From Saliniramus sp050485405 (GTDB lineage: Bacteria; Pseudomonadota; Alphaproteobacteria; Rhizobiales; Beijerinckiaceae), in NCBI GenBank assembly GCA_050485405.1, contig JBJHBI010000013.1:11487-75486 (forward strand): DNA of 64,000 bases, given 5' to 3'. Each line of letters opens with the position of its first letter. Position 1 is the stretch's first letter. A program made the position numbers and the translations under genes. The notes under the pieces are model-generated. The model saw only the letters and a list, made by a program, of their open reading frames with translations, had not been told where the DNA came from and ran no database searches. Positions 31,822 through 40,491 of the stretch are shown here, piece after piece.

Positions 31822-33962
31822 CGACGATTGTCGAGCGCATCGGCTCGCTTTCAGTCGGCCGCGTTGAAACTGTCACCGCCGAAGAGCTGCGCATCGCGCT
31901 TTTCAATGAGACACCGCAGGCGACCGCGTTGAATACCGGAACGCCCACCGGCTTTCCGCGAATTAATGCCTATGTTTTGATTCCGAATGAGACCGGCGCG
32001 GTTGTCGCGGTCATCAAGGAAATCTCCATTGTTCGCGCCAGGCCGGTTCCCGGCAAGCAGGATGAGGCGCTTGTTGATCTACCGTATCCCGCCCGAACGG
32101 TTATTGCCATCCCGTTTGGCACGCTCTTACACGAAGGGAACGATCACGACAGACAACCAACTTACGCGCTGGAGCGAGGCGTTCCCGTTCTGCCGTCGGT
32201 CGGCGATCCGGTCCTGCTTCCGAGCGCAACGCAGCTCCGTTCTATCGTTGAGGCCAAAACCGATGACCGGCTGATTCAGATAGGCACGGCTCCGTTCGCG
32301 GGTAATGCTCGCGTCTGGGTACATCCCGACAAACTCTTTGGCCGACATCTTGCCGTTCTCGGCAACACCGGCAGCGGTAAATCCTGTTCGGTGGCAGGCA
32401 TCGTACGGTGGTCGCTCGAAAGTGCCGCGGCGAAGTCGGCGGCACCGGAGGGCGAACAGGCCGCGCCTGCCAATGCGCGCTTTATCATCCTCGATCCCAA
32501 CGGTGAATATTCGCAAGCCTTTGATGATGGAACCCTGCCGGTTCGCCGCTTCGCCGTCGGTGGTAAGGATGGTGCCAACCCACTCACTGTGCCGGGCTGG
32601 CTCTGGAACGGGCAGGAATGGGCGGCCTTTACCTCCGCACAGCCCGGCGTTCAGCGCCCAATCCTGCTCAGGGCGCTGCGGCAATTGCGAAATGCCGGCT
32701 CATCCGCCTTGACCGCGAGCACGCAGGCGATCAGGCGCTATTCCGGCTATGCCCGCCAGATCGAGCAGCTCTACGCCGACCTGCCGCAAAGCGTTGCCGG
32801 CTTCCCGCGCAACCGCGATTTCGGATCACTGCTTGAAGGGCTTCTTGGGCTGACCGAATCCGATGAGGCGGCCCTTGCGACCTACGGAAACGAGGCGGCT
32901 GATCTCAGCGCCGCGATCATTGCCATTCGCCCAACTATCCAGCAAGTGCATGACGACAGGCATTACATCTGGCAAGGTAGCCCCCGCTACAACGATTTTC
33001 AGCCAGGCGACCTGACAACAGTCCTGACCGCGCTCCGGACGATCACAGACGTATTCCCCATTGCCGCCACACACGGTGAGATCAGCGAAGATGCGCCGGT
33101 CCGCTTTGACGTGAGCGAGCTTCCCGACCGTATCCATGAGGTTGCTATGGCAACGGGAGGGCAAGCACTTAACAATGTCGAGCCGCTTATCAACCGCATT
33201 CAGATCATGCTCGGAGATGTCGGACTCCGCCCTGTGATAGATACCGAGGGTGCTGCATCGCTCAGTGAATGGCTTACCCGCCTGCTTGGTCCCGGTGACG
33301 GTTCACCCGAACCGTTGGCCATTCTAGATCTCTCACTCGTGCCTTCGGATGTCGTGCATGTAGCCATAGCCGTAATTTCACGCCTGATATTCGAGGCGCT
33401 GCAACGTCACATCAAGGAAACGAACGAAGCTCTGCCGACAGTGCTTGTACTTGAAGAGGCCCACAGCTTCGTTCGCAGAGACTCCGATGTTGGGTCGAGT
33501 GCACAGGCGGCTGATCTTTGCCGTCAGACATTCGAGCGGATAGCAAGGGAAGGGCGGAAATTCGGGCTTGGACTCGTTTTGGCCTCTCAACGCCCGTCCG
33601 AATTGTCACCGACCGTCCTGGCACAATGCAACTCCTTTCTGCTCCATCGGATCGTCAACGATGTCGACCAGAATCTTGTCCGCCGCCTTGTTCCAGATGC
33701 CTTGGGCGGCCTTCTGGGGGAGCTGCCCACCCTCCCGTCACAGCAGGCGATCCTTCTGGGTTGGGCTGTCCCGACGCCGGTTCTCCTGCGCATTCGTGGC
33801 CTACAAAGAGAACAGCTACCGCGTTCGGATGATCCCAGGTTTTGGGGCACCTGGCTTGGGCGGGAAGGCGTTGTGCCGAATTGGGAAGGCGTTGCCGCAG
33901 CATGGGAGCAATCAGAACCAGCAGCTCCCAGCAATACTGATCCTGAGGCATCCCAAAGTTGA
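31818..33962 (+). CDS. HerA-type ATPase, partner of the SIR2 effector
   Basis: 714 residues, start overlapping the SIR2 stop (ATGA). An N-terminal HAS-barrel-like region (ERIGSLSVGRVETVTAEEL) precedes a FtsK/HerA motor. Walker A is GNTGSGKS (182-189), and Walker B is VLVLEEAHSF with Glu546 and Glu547. The segment LGLVLASQRPSELSPTVLAQ and the arginine-finger-type IVNDVDQNLVRRLVPD are characteristic of HerA. HerA hexamers in defence systems assemble with SIR2 or nuclease partners and activate them. A translational overlap ensures balanced amounts. The length fits defence HerA proteins. Confidence 0.9.
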   Translation: MTTIVERIGSLSVGRVETVTAEELRIALFNETPQATALNTGTPTGFPRINAYVLIPNETGAVVAVIKEISIVRARPVPGKQDEALVDLPYPARTVIAIPFGTLLHEGNDHDRQPTYALERGVPVLPSVGDPVLLPSATQLRSIVEAKTDDRLIQIGTAPFAGNARVWVHPDKLFGRHLAVLGNTGSGKSCSVAGIVRWSLESAAAKSAAPEGEQAAPANARFIILDPNGEYSQAFDDGTLPVRRFAVGGKDGANPLTVPGWLWNGQEWAAFTSAQPGVQRPILLRALRQLRNAGSSALTASTQAIRRYSGYARQIEQLYADLPQSVAGFPRNRDFGSLLEGLLGLTESDEAALATYGNEAADLSAAIIAIRPTIQQVHDDRHYIWQGSPRYNDFQPGDLTTVLTALRTITDVFPIAATHGEISEDAPVRFDVSELPDRIHEVAMATGGQALNNVEPLINRIQIMLGDVGLRPVIDTEGAASLSEWLTRLLGPGDGSPEPLAILDLSLVPSDVVHVAIAVISRLIFEALQRHIKETNEALPTVLVLEEAHSFVRRDSDVGSSAQAADLCRQTFERIAREGRKFGLGLVLASQRPSELSPTVLAQCNSFLLHRIVNDVDQNLVRRLVPDALGGLLGELPTLPSQQAILLGWAVPTPVLLRIRGLQREQLPRSDDPRFWGTWLGREGVVPNWEGVAAAWEQSEPAAPSNTDPEASQS

Positions 33963-34327
33963 AACTCGACCCAGCAAATGTCGGAGCCGAAGGCCTCGTT
34001 ATTGACATTTCATCACTACTCGGATCCCTTATCATCCCAAATATGTCGCGCTCCGTCACCCATTTCGAATAGCGAGCTGCCGTTCTGCTGGCGATCCCGG
34101 CCTCCCTCCCCGGGACCGGGATACAACCAACCAGCTCAACACGATAATGCTGATTATCGTACTGAAATTGCCGAGCTTTTTGTGCGGCACACAAAGCAAC
34201 TGGTTTTACGTTATTTCTAGTAGGTTTTATTCTTGACGAAAAGCTCCCAAGGCCCTCAATCCGACCGAAACACTTCTTTCTTGCTAACCGCAGTGGCATC
34301 GTTCTCACAGACTATGTGAGGATAGCG
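33963..34327. other. Non-coding gap inside the island
   Basis: 365 bases between the HerA gene and the Mob-like gene. Short frames on both strands show no family character. A small inverted repeat (CCGGGACCGGG-type sequence near 34118-34131) is the only structure noticed. Confidence 0.4.
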
Positions 34328-35470
34328 ATGACGTTGCAAGCAAATTCCAAAGCCGCATGTCTGCGTATCAAGACGTGTTCGCCAGCGCAGGCCCGGTATC
34401 AGCGCCGCCACGACACGAGAGTTGGGAAGCTGCCCGGCTACGTCGATGCCAACAGCTCTCACCTCAACCGCTGCCTCGTCTCGCCACGGCCGTTTACCGA
34501 AATCACCCAGGAAATCGACGATCTGCGTGTGAAAGCAGGTTGCAAACGCAAACGCAAGACAAACGCTGCGATCGTCATGGCTGGCATCATCGGTTTCGGA
34601 CGAGATGCCCATGCCGATTTCTGTGCCTTGTCGGAGAAGAAACAGGATGCCGCCATCATCACGCTCGTGAAGACGTTGGCACAGAAGCTTGAAACGCTCG
34701 TCGAAAGCATTGACATCCACCTCGACGAAAGTGCGTTTCACGCGCATTTTTCGCTGCGGGCCTACAATCACAACGGTCGGCCACTGACTTCGACCCTCAA
34801 CCCTTCGCTGTTGAGCGATCTCCAGACGCTGACATGCGACATCCTGTCGGGCTTTTGTCCGACGATTCGCCGGGGCCACCGAAAAGCCGATCGTCTTATG
34901 TCTGGCGCCACCACGGCAGACGTCATTCACCGTTCTGTCCGCCGCCTGCATAGCGAGCTTCCTCTTGAGATCGCTCAAGCCGAGGCAACGCGTGATGAAA
35001 TCGTTGCCGCATGTGGATTGGCCAGCCAGGAACGCAACCGCCTCGAAGCACAATTGACCGACCTCAAATCACAATCTCAGGAAGCGGAACGCGCACTCGC
35101 ACAAATCAATCAGCACGCTGCGGACATGGAAGTGCGGGCAAGTACCGTTCGGGCGAAGAGCCGCGTCATGGTCGATGACTTCAACCGTGTCGTCACTGCA
35201 CTCAGCGCTGATCGGATCGCGATCGACGCCGATGGGCATTGGCAGCTGCCGGACATCGGTGATCGCCTTATCGGTGCGGGAGTTCGCGAAGCGATGACAC
35301 CGACCATCACCAAACTCATCAAGCGCAAGCAGGCCCTGGATGCCGCTTGGCAGCAGACGCTCGCACTCCGCTCGCGTCTTGAAGAATGGTTGTCAGAGCC
35401 GGAGCTCGACGCTGATCTGCGTATCAGCGGGGAGAAACTCCTCGCTGATACGGCTCCACCGATGTTCTGA
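34328..35470 (+). CDS. Mob/Pre (MobV-like) relaxase or plasmid recombination protein
   Basis: 380 residues from ATG 34328, with GAGGATAGC just before. The metal-binding motif HLDESAFHAH (131-140) matches the HxDE..PHxH of MobV/Pre proteins, except that Pro is replaced by Phe. An N-terminal RHDTRVGKLPGYVDANSSHL corresponds to motif I. The C-terminal half (after about residue 215) is a coiled coil (ERNRLEAQLTDLKSQSQEAE). MobV proteins nick a plasmid oriT and allow mobilisation. Here the gene is within a chromosomal island and is followed by a cluster of inverted repeats that could be its target. No mating-pair genes are present. Confidence 0.72.
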   Translation: MTLQANSKAACLRIKTCSPAQARYQRRHDTRVGKLPGYVDANSSHLNRCLVSPRPFTEITQEIDDLRVKAGCKRKRKTNAAIVMAGIIGFGRDAHADFCALSEKKQDAAIITLVKTLAQKLETLVESIDIHLDESAFHAHFSLRAYNHNGRPLTSTLNPSLLSDLQTLTCDILSGFCPTIRRGHRKADRLMSGATTADVIHRSVRRLHSELPLEIAQAEATRDEIVAACGLASQERNRLEAQLTDLKSQSQEAERALAQINQHAADMEVRASTVRAKSRVMVDDFNRVVTALSADRIAIDADGHWQLPDIGDRLIGAGVREAMTPTITKLIKRKQALDAAWQQTLALRSRLEEWLSEPELDADLRISGEKLLADTAPPMF

Positions 35471-35736
35471 CGAATACCCGGAGGATGGCGTCAGCTTCAT
35501 GTATGTCATTTTCCGGATTCACCCGAACAAATAATCCGGGTTACGGCAAACGGACCGTCGGACTTCATGCTGGGACAGCAATCCCACCACCATAATGCGT
35601 GACGCCCTCGCCACCGTTAGATCGAGAAGTTCTTACTCAGCAAAAACCATACGATCGTCTTTTATAAACCATGGAATAATCAAATCAAACGCTGCTATAG
35701 ATCAAGTATTGAATTTATAAATACAATGGGGTATAT

Positions 35737-35819
35737 CATGATCATCTGATCAGAACCGGATCAGATCATGGCCACCCCATGGTGGGGGCGACTATGAGCG
35801 TGGTAGGACACGCTCATAG
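35737..35819. repeat. Cluster of three inverted repeats, candidate oriT or replication site
   Basis: First, CATGAT-CAT-CTGATC (35737-35751) against GATCAGATCATG (35759-35770), with a three-base bulge. Second, CCACC / GGTGG around 35772-35785. Third, a perfect 11-bp arm pair CTATGAGCGTG (35792-35802) and CACGCTCATAG (35809-35819) with loop GTAGGA. The block lies in a 385-base gap between the Mob-like gene and an unknown gene, flanked by an AT-rich stretch (35620-35735). Confidence 0.55.
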
Positions 35820-35855
35820 CCTGGCCATGACGATTTACACTCTGGAGAAACCATC

Positions 35856-36464
35856 ATGGTTGCTACAACTTCGTCTGATGCCTTCGCCGCCGTCAAGAAT
35901 GTTTTACACGAGCCGGATACGCAGACCACCGGTGACGCGAGCCGGATCAAACGCATTGCCGCCCTGCACGCGGCGAAAGAGAGCGACAGAGAGATCCTTT
36001 CTCTGTTGAAGCGGCTCGATACGAGTAAGCAGGACGAGAAGCCCCGCCGCAAGCGTGCGCCCGGCAACACCCGACTGGCCGTTGTCGCACAATCTCAAGC
36101 CGCCCTTCATTTCGGCATGACCCGCGCCCCCAACATCTGGCGTCAGACAATCGCTACAACTCATGGCCAGACTGATCTCCTCGCCGTCGCTCTGCCGCCT
36201 GCAAATCTGTCGCCCAACGCCCTGTTCTGTCGGATGATCGGCCATATCTCCCGCGAAATTGCAGGACACCATGGGGTGAAGATCGAAAGCAGCTTGATTA
36301 CGATCACGGGGGACAAGAATGATGACATCGCTACGTCGATCGTGCGTAGCCTATATCACGAGACCTTCGTCATGCCGCCGGTGGAAAATCACTGGTTTGA
36401 CCTGAAAAGGCTCCTCAAGTTTCCGCCTTTGTCTTGGGCCGCGGCCTGGTCGAGCAGGAGGTGA
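35856..36464 (+). CDS. Island protein of unknown function, possibly frameshifted
   Basis: 202 residues. The N-terminal third is polar (AAKESDREILSLLKRLDTSK, then KPRRKRAPGNTR), and the rest is mixed (ISREIAGHHGVKIESSLITI). No family is recognised. The last 15 residues (PPLSWAAAWSSRR) look out of frame. From an AAAA run near 36405 a shifted frame gives VSAFVLGRGLVEQEVMRRGI and ends at about 36493, which reads more like protein. A one-base frameshift, real or from sequencing, is possible. The inverted-repeat cluster ends 36 bp before the start, so it may be a replication or accessory mobilisation gene. Confidence 0.45.
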   Translation: MVATTSSDAFAAVKNVLHEPDTQTTGDASRIKRIAALHAAKESDREILSLLKRLDTSKQDEKPRRKRAPGNTRLAVVAQSQAALHFGMTRAPNIWRQTIATTHGQTDLLAVALPPANLSPNALFCRMIGHISREIAGHHGVKIESSLITITGDKNDDIATSIVRSLYHETFVMPPVENHWFDLKRLLKFPPLSWAAAWSSRR

Positions 36465-37336
36465 TGCGACGTGGCATCGAGGCTCGCCCGTGATGAGTCG
36501 GGTCTCGATGCGTCAGCAACCCGCCCTATCGGAGTTTTCTTTCAATCCGGTCTTCGTGAGGCCAGATCGGGATGACGCCAAATCACGACAGGCCCGCGCC
36601 GGCGTGAGTTCACCCATCGATCCGTGCATCCTGGCGATCACAACGATCTGGCGATGCCGGATCATTAAAACCTGTTCGCTGGACGCATACAGGCCGGAGG
36701 GAACACGCTTGTGATCACTCACAAAAAGCATACAAGGTGGCCGGCTCTGCAATCGGGCACCCCGGCCACATCTGCAAGCGGCGCATGACCGTGCGCGGCC
36801 CCGAGGTTTGCACATCCATCCTGCGAGAAACAAATTCTTGGCTTTGACAAGATCTCATAACTTATTCCGCACAAACCGGGTCTCATGAGACGGGCTTTAC
36901 CAAGTTTTCTTGTGTGGCTGGGGATCTATACTCTGTTGTGATGCCCCCACATCAACACGGCAACACTCAAGAGCCATGCGGCAGCCGCGGGGCCGGCATT
37001 GCGATCACATTCGCGGAGACGAGCCCGCGGCAACGCGTGCACGTTTTGATTTCAAGCGCCTTGTCACGCTGCACGGCGTTCCCGCTTGTTGCCGGGAAGC
37101 GCGCATGCACAAGCATGTGGAAGCAAGGGATCTGTTGGATGCGCGACCTTGCAGCGAGGCCTCACGACACAACCGAGAAGCGCCTCGACCACGTTTTTTC
37201 ATCCCGACCCGCGGCTTGACAGATGTCCACTGCACGCGTCATTGTGCTGACCACATACGGCACCCAACGCCGGTCATGGTCGCTTGAAAGTGCTTGATTT
37301 TTCTGGATCAGGCTTGTCGAAGATTGGCGTGTCAGG
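36465..37336. other. Gene-poor distal end of the island
   Basis: About 870 bases without a convincing gene on either strand; frames up to about 100 codons lack domain character or ribosome-binding sites. A perfect 12-bp palindrome GTCTCATGAGAC is at 36880-36891. The composition suggests degraded sequence. Confidence 0.45.
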
Positions 37337-37354
37337 ATCCAGGTCCCCCAGCCA
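37337..37354 (+). repeat. attR-like copy of the tRNA-Gln 3' end
   Basis: ATCCAGGTCCCCCAGCCA, identical to 26068-26085, but the rest of the tRNA (D-arm, anticodon arm) is absent here. It marks the distal border of the island. Confidence 0.85.
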
Positions 37355-37845
37355 CTCCTGCAACAACCTGCCGAAAGACTGACGATTCTGGTCTCGTCTG
37401 GCGCAGACGCCCTCCTCTCCATCATGCGATGGGGCACAGCGAAGCAAATGCGGATGGTCCGCGCAACCGGAGCGCGCGTATGCGCGTGCGCGTTCGGCCG
37501 CCGCTCGCCTGTCTGCGGAGGTGATCGGCAGCGGCGAAGCGAAACCACTGAGCGAGCCCTGAGAGGGCTTCGCATCCCCACCGCTCTCTGGTCCCTCGCC
37601 AGCGTCCATCGCTGCGCATTCCACAGGCGCGACGAACATGCGCCTCGTCCCGACGAGGTTAGCCGCCACGGTCAGGCCCGTCGTCTTGCGTCAGGCGACG
37701 AAGCGCCTTTCGATCTGCTCCTCATTCAGTCCGCTCGTTGGGCGCAGTATCTCATCAGGCGCGCGCTGGCCGGTTCACGACCGGCTGTTCAGCGGGACGG
37801 GGAGCCGTTACCTCCATGAAGCGGCGAATATTTCTGCGCTGCAGA
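37355..37845. other. Intergenic stretch between island end and lasso locus
   Basis: About 490 bases without a supported gene. In the last 35 bases, just before 37845, a shifted minus-strand frame continues the cyclase homology (see the cyclase entry). Confidence 0.4.
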
Positions 37846-39348
37846 TCATCGCCAGGCAAATTGCCGTTTCCAGCGATCCGATGCGGACTGCGTCGAACAT
37901 CTTGCCGATGCCATCGATTGTGACCATTTTGCAGTCGATGAGATGTCCATCCTCATGTCCGTGAATGCAGACCGAAGGGGTAGCCGGTCGAATTTCCCGT
38001 CGAAACACGCATAAGCGGGGATGCTCATCGCCGCTTCGAGCACATTGTGGACCATTAGTGGATACACGAAATTCGGGAGGCTAGGCTCCCCACATCCCGT
38101 AACGACGCGGAGTGTCAACTCAAGATGTCGTAGCCGCACTTCCTCCCCTGGACGACTAAAAGGCGAGATACGTGGAATCGAGTCCCTCAGACTGGAAGCC
38201 AACTCGGGCATTCCAAAATCACGCATAACAAGCTCGGCGTGTCGGCTGCCGCGCTGGAATTCCCTATTTGGAGTGAAGGTCTCCGAAACCGCTTCTAGGA
38301 TTACCGAAGACAGAGAACGAAGTTCCTGATCCGCACAAGCCCTCACGACTCGCCAACTTTTTCGAAGCCCGCGCTCCAGCAAGGCATCGACAGCCGATGA
38401 CGCGATCGGCCGAGAAAGGAAAAGCGCGTCACCGCCCTGACCTTCTAGCAAACGAACATCTTCACCAAATCGTTCCATTAGATGATTTAGCAAAGAACCA
38501 TACATCGTTCTTAATGTTGGAAAGGGCAGTTTTTTGAAAGTTAGTGATGAGAAGGGACGGTATTCATCAATTCCGATAAAGCTCGTTTTGATTTGTGTTG
38601 ATTCTGAAACGCGTTTTGCAAGTTCCTGTTCGTAGCCTGAGGGATCAGCCTCGCTATACAAATGTACAGCCTCAACAATTTCGCTCTTTCGTGCGAGATG
38701 GATCGCGGCCGCCAACGCCGACGAATCTACTCCGCCCGAGAGCATCAGCAGATTTGGGCGCTCATGGCTTAATATTCGATCTACTACACCTACGATAGAA
38801 TGGCGAACTATTCGTTCGCAACTTTCTGATATGATCGGAAAATTTATATATGCATAGTTTTGCTCTAATATTGGAACAAGTCTACACACTTCTCCCGGCT
38901 CAAAAACTATGATATTCCAAAACGCTGTCCGCCCTCTTGGAAGAGCCTGTGTCTTCACGAAGGCCGCTATGCTTTTTGAACATAAACTGGCCCGTTTCGC
39001 TCTCACGATTCGATCCAAATCACTATCAATGACCCATTTATCTTTAATTTTACTAGCGTACAACCTGAATTGTCGATCCCAAGATTGAATTATATACGTC
39101 TCCTCAGTGCAAAGATCGCAAAATATGAAGACATATTGCCCACTAAATTTACGAAAAACATAAATTAAGTCTTTTATTAAATTGGATTTATTCTCAAAAT
39201 CCAAAATAAACTTGTGCAACAATGAAATATCTTGCTGATCTTCATAAAATAAATAACCGATTGAATGCTGTGCCTTAAAAATTTTGTAAAGATTTGATCT
39301 AATCGACAGAGATATTTTTTTTCCAATATTTATCTCGCGTCGTGTCAT
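37846..39348 (-). CDS. Lasso-peptide cyclase (asparagine-synthetase-like, McjC type), C-terminus possibly frameshifted
   Basis: 500 residues. The N-terminal part is a degenerate glutamine-amidotransferase-like domain, followed by the ATP-pyrophosphatase motif LLMLSGGVDSSALAAAI (SGGVDSS at 204-210). Further family blocks are RLLEGQGGDALFLSRP and, near the end, YACFDGKFDRLPLRSAF. In lasso systems this enzyme adenylates the Asp/Glu side chain and closes the ring onto Gly1. The start overlaps the protease gene stop (ATGA). After about residue 465 the frame turns into Ser/Arg/Trp-rich sequence; the neighbouring frame gives DGIGKMFDAVRIGSLETAI, which fits cyclase C-termini better. A frameshift near 37950 is therefore suspected. 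The gene is markedly AT-rich. Confidence 0.85.
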   Translation of the reverse strand: MTRREINIGKKISLSIRSNLYKIFKAQHSIGYLFYEDQQDISLLHKFILDFENKSNLIKDLIYVFRKFSGQYVFIFCDLCTEETYIIQSWDRQFRLYASKIKDKWVIDSDLDRIVRAKRASLCSKSIAAFVKTQALPRGRTAFWNIIVFEPGEVCRLVPILEQNYAYINFPIISESCERIVRHSIVGVVDRILSHERPNLLMLSGGVDSSALAAAIHLARKSEIVEAVHLYSEADPSGYEQELAKRVSESTQIKTSFIGIDEYRPFSSLTFKKLPFPTLRTMYGSLLNHLMERFGEDVRLLEGQGGDALFLSRPIASSAVDALLERGLRKSWRVVRACADQELRSLSSVILEAVSETFTPNREFQRGSRHAELVMRDFGMPELASSLRDSIPRISPFSRPGEEVRLRHLELTLRVVTGCGEPSLPNFVYPLMVHNVLEAAMSIPAYACFDGKFDRLPLRSAFTDMRMDISSTAKWSQSMASARCSTQSASDRWKRQFAWR

Positions 39349-40082
39349 TGCTGCCTCCGGGCGGCGGTCTCGAAGATTACTGCGTAAACGCGCCTAAGTT
39401 GAGAGTGGTCGCCGATTACGCGACCGCAAGAGTCTTCAATCCAAGCATGAGCGGTGAACGGGTGCGCGCGCACGCCTATCACAAGTCGAGGCATGTATCC
39501 GTTACGTGTAAGCTCGCCATGGAGAGCCACTGACCACTGCAAGCATTCGACCTTGAATGGGCAGAAAACAATGGCGCTCTCCAGCATACCTACTAATTCG
39601 TCTATAGAATATTTACTACTTTTCTCCGAATATATCATATGTTGAAGATTATTAATGGCACAAAAGCCAAAAATCTTAACTTTTATACATGCAATCGAAA
39701 GACGTAAAATCGGTAATATACTTACACCTGTTCGCAATAAGGCGGCTCGACCCTTATGCTTCCAAAGCGGTGAATGGAACAAGCCGCAGCCGCATGTACG
39801 CTGTGAAATCACTCGTCCACCCGATAGCATTGTGGGAGGGTTTATTAGATTGAAGTCTTCGTTTTTTCTTGCGGAATCAACATATCGGAGAATTTTCTGC
39901 TCTACCAGCGATCGAGCAGTAGTAGTGCAATTGATATCGATGAAGCCATCAATGTGAATTGTCTGGCGATTGGAAAGCACTGAATTTGGAAAGATACTGT
40001 AAACGCCGTTGATAGTGTCGAGTGCGATGAATACATCCTCGAAGATAACTATATTTGTGTGTTCGCTGGGCATGACTTGCAT
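39345..40082 (-). CDS. Lasso-peptide leader protease fused to a precursor-recognition domain (McjB type)
   Basis: 245 residues. Residues 1-90 resemble a PqqD-like RRE, which binds the leader of the precursor (VIFEDVFIALDTINGVYSIF). The C-terminal part is a transglutaminase-fold cysteine protease: Cys180 in FKVECLQWSVALHGEL, His212 in HPFTAHAWIEDSCG, and Asp225 in RVIGDHSQL as the likely triad. It cuts the leader from the precursor so that the cyclase can act. It lies 85 bp after the precursor gene on the same strand and overlaps the cyclase gene by four bases. GC content is well below that of the core genes. Confidence 0.88.
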   Translation of the reverse strand: MQVMPSEHTNIVIFEDVFIALDTINGVYSIFPNSVLSNRQTIHIDGFIDINCTTTARSLVEQKILRYVDSARKNEDFNLINPPTMLSGGRVISQRTCGCGLFHSPLWKHKGRAALLRTGVSILPILRLSIACIKVKIFGFCAINNLQHMIYSEKSSKYSIDELVGMLESAIVFCPFKVECLQWSVALHGELTRNGYMPRLVIGVRAHPFTAHAWIEDSCGRVIGDHSQLRRVYAVIFETAARRQQ

Positions 40083-40100
40083 CGCCGGGTCCTAGCTTGA

Positions 40101-40126
40101 GTCGCCAAACTGAATGGTTCGGCGAC
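40101..40126 (-). terminator. Hairpin between lasso precursor and protease genes
   Basis: Arms GTCGCC and GGCGAC with an inner AAC / GGTT pairing. It lies 42 bp after the precursor stop. No T-run follows in the direction of transcription. Such hairpins after RiPP precursor genes commonly stabilise the short transcript or reduce read-through so that precursor exceeds enzymes. Confidence 0.5.
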
Positions 40127-40167
40127 CCCCGTTTCGGGCGAAGCCAGATCCGGATGTAATTCCGATC

Positions 40168-40308
40168 TCAGAAACGAGAGACGAACGGTTGATCGACCGT
40201 TTGGAAGCCCGGACGCCCCTTGGTCACGTCACAGACACGGTACCTGGCGCCGAACGTAGTGGCGGAAAGTTTGCGGCGAAGGATTTTGCGAATGAGTGTG
40301 CTCAACAT
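40168..40308 (-). CDS. Lasso-peptide precursor, predicted core GRPGFQTVDQPFVSRF
   Basis: 46 residues from ATG 40308, preceded by GGAGG five bases upstream. A longer in-frame version exists upstream but is not needed. The basic leader (RKILRRKLSATTFGARYRVC) ends in D-V-T-K. Thr at -2 is the conserved leader residue of lasso precursors, and a YxxC sits where YxxP is usual. The core then begins with Gly1 and has Asp9, so a nine-residue macrolactam GRPGFQTVD is expected, with tail QPFVSRF threaded through it. Phe12 or Arg15-Phe16 could act as plugs. It is the first gene of the A-B-C operon and diverges from the exporter gene. The ring register and position are inferred from the motif. Confidence 0.87.
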   Translation of the reverse strand: MLSTLIRKILRRKLSATTFGARYRVCDVTKGRPGFQTVDQPFVSRF

Positions 40309-40491
40309 GAGTGCCTCCAGTTTGCCTAACTTTCGCGAGCATTCCCCGCGAACACCAGCAAAGATTGAGGAACAATATGGCAGAAATTTGATCATAGGAT
40401 GTATAATTGACTTTATAAATCTTTAAGTTGCATCTCCATGCATCTGCAGCTAGCGTGCTGCGTACGGGTTTCAGGCTTTCGAGGTGACTGT
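40309..40491. promoter_or_regulatory. Divergent promoter region of the lasso locus
   Basis: 183 bases between the divergent precursor and exporter genes. It contains an AT-rich core (40375-40430, including GTATAATTG and TTTATAAATC) where promoters for both directions could lie, and an inverted repeat TTCGCG / CGCGAA (40332-40352) in the precursor 5' leader. No clear -35/-10 pair with correct spacing could be assigned. Confidence 0.45.

Larger units (their letters stand above)
26068..37354. mobile_element. 11.3-kb genomic island integrated in tRNA-Gln(CTG)
   Basis: Bounded by the 18-bp repeat of the tRNA end on both sides, with the integrase gene immediately inside the tRNA-proximal end and reading away from it. 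Cargo and remnants: resolvase tail, Sel1-repeat protein, IS110 fragment, SIR2-HerA defence pair, Mob/Pre-type gene with an inverted-repeat cluster, and one unknown gene. Base composition is lower in GC and more uneven than the flanking core genes. No conjugation genes are seen, so it would at most be mobilisable in trans. Confidence 0.82.

Noticed and set aside
34316..34327. GTG start four codons upstream for the Mob-like gene
   Set aside because: ATG 34328 has the better-placed ribosome-binding site.
36880..36891. 12-bp palindrome GTCTCATGAGAC considered as an operator
   Set aside because: No gene with a credible start lies beside it; recorded only as a structure in a gene-poor stretch.
37274..37669. 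Minus-strand frame of 131 codons across the distal att repeat
   Set aside because: It spans the island border, has no ribosome-binding site or family resemblance, and would have been created by the insertion.
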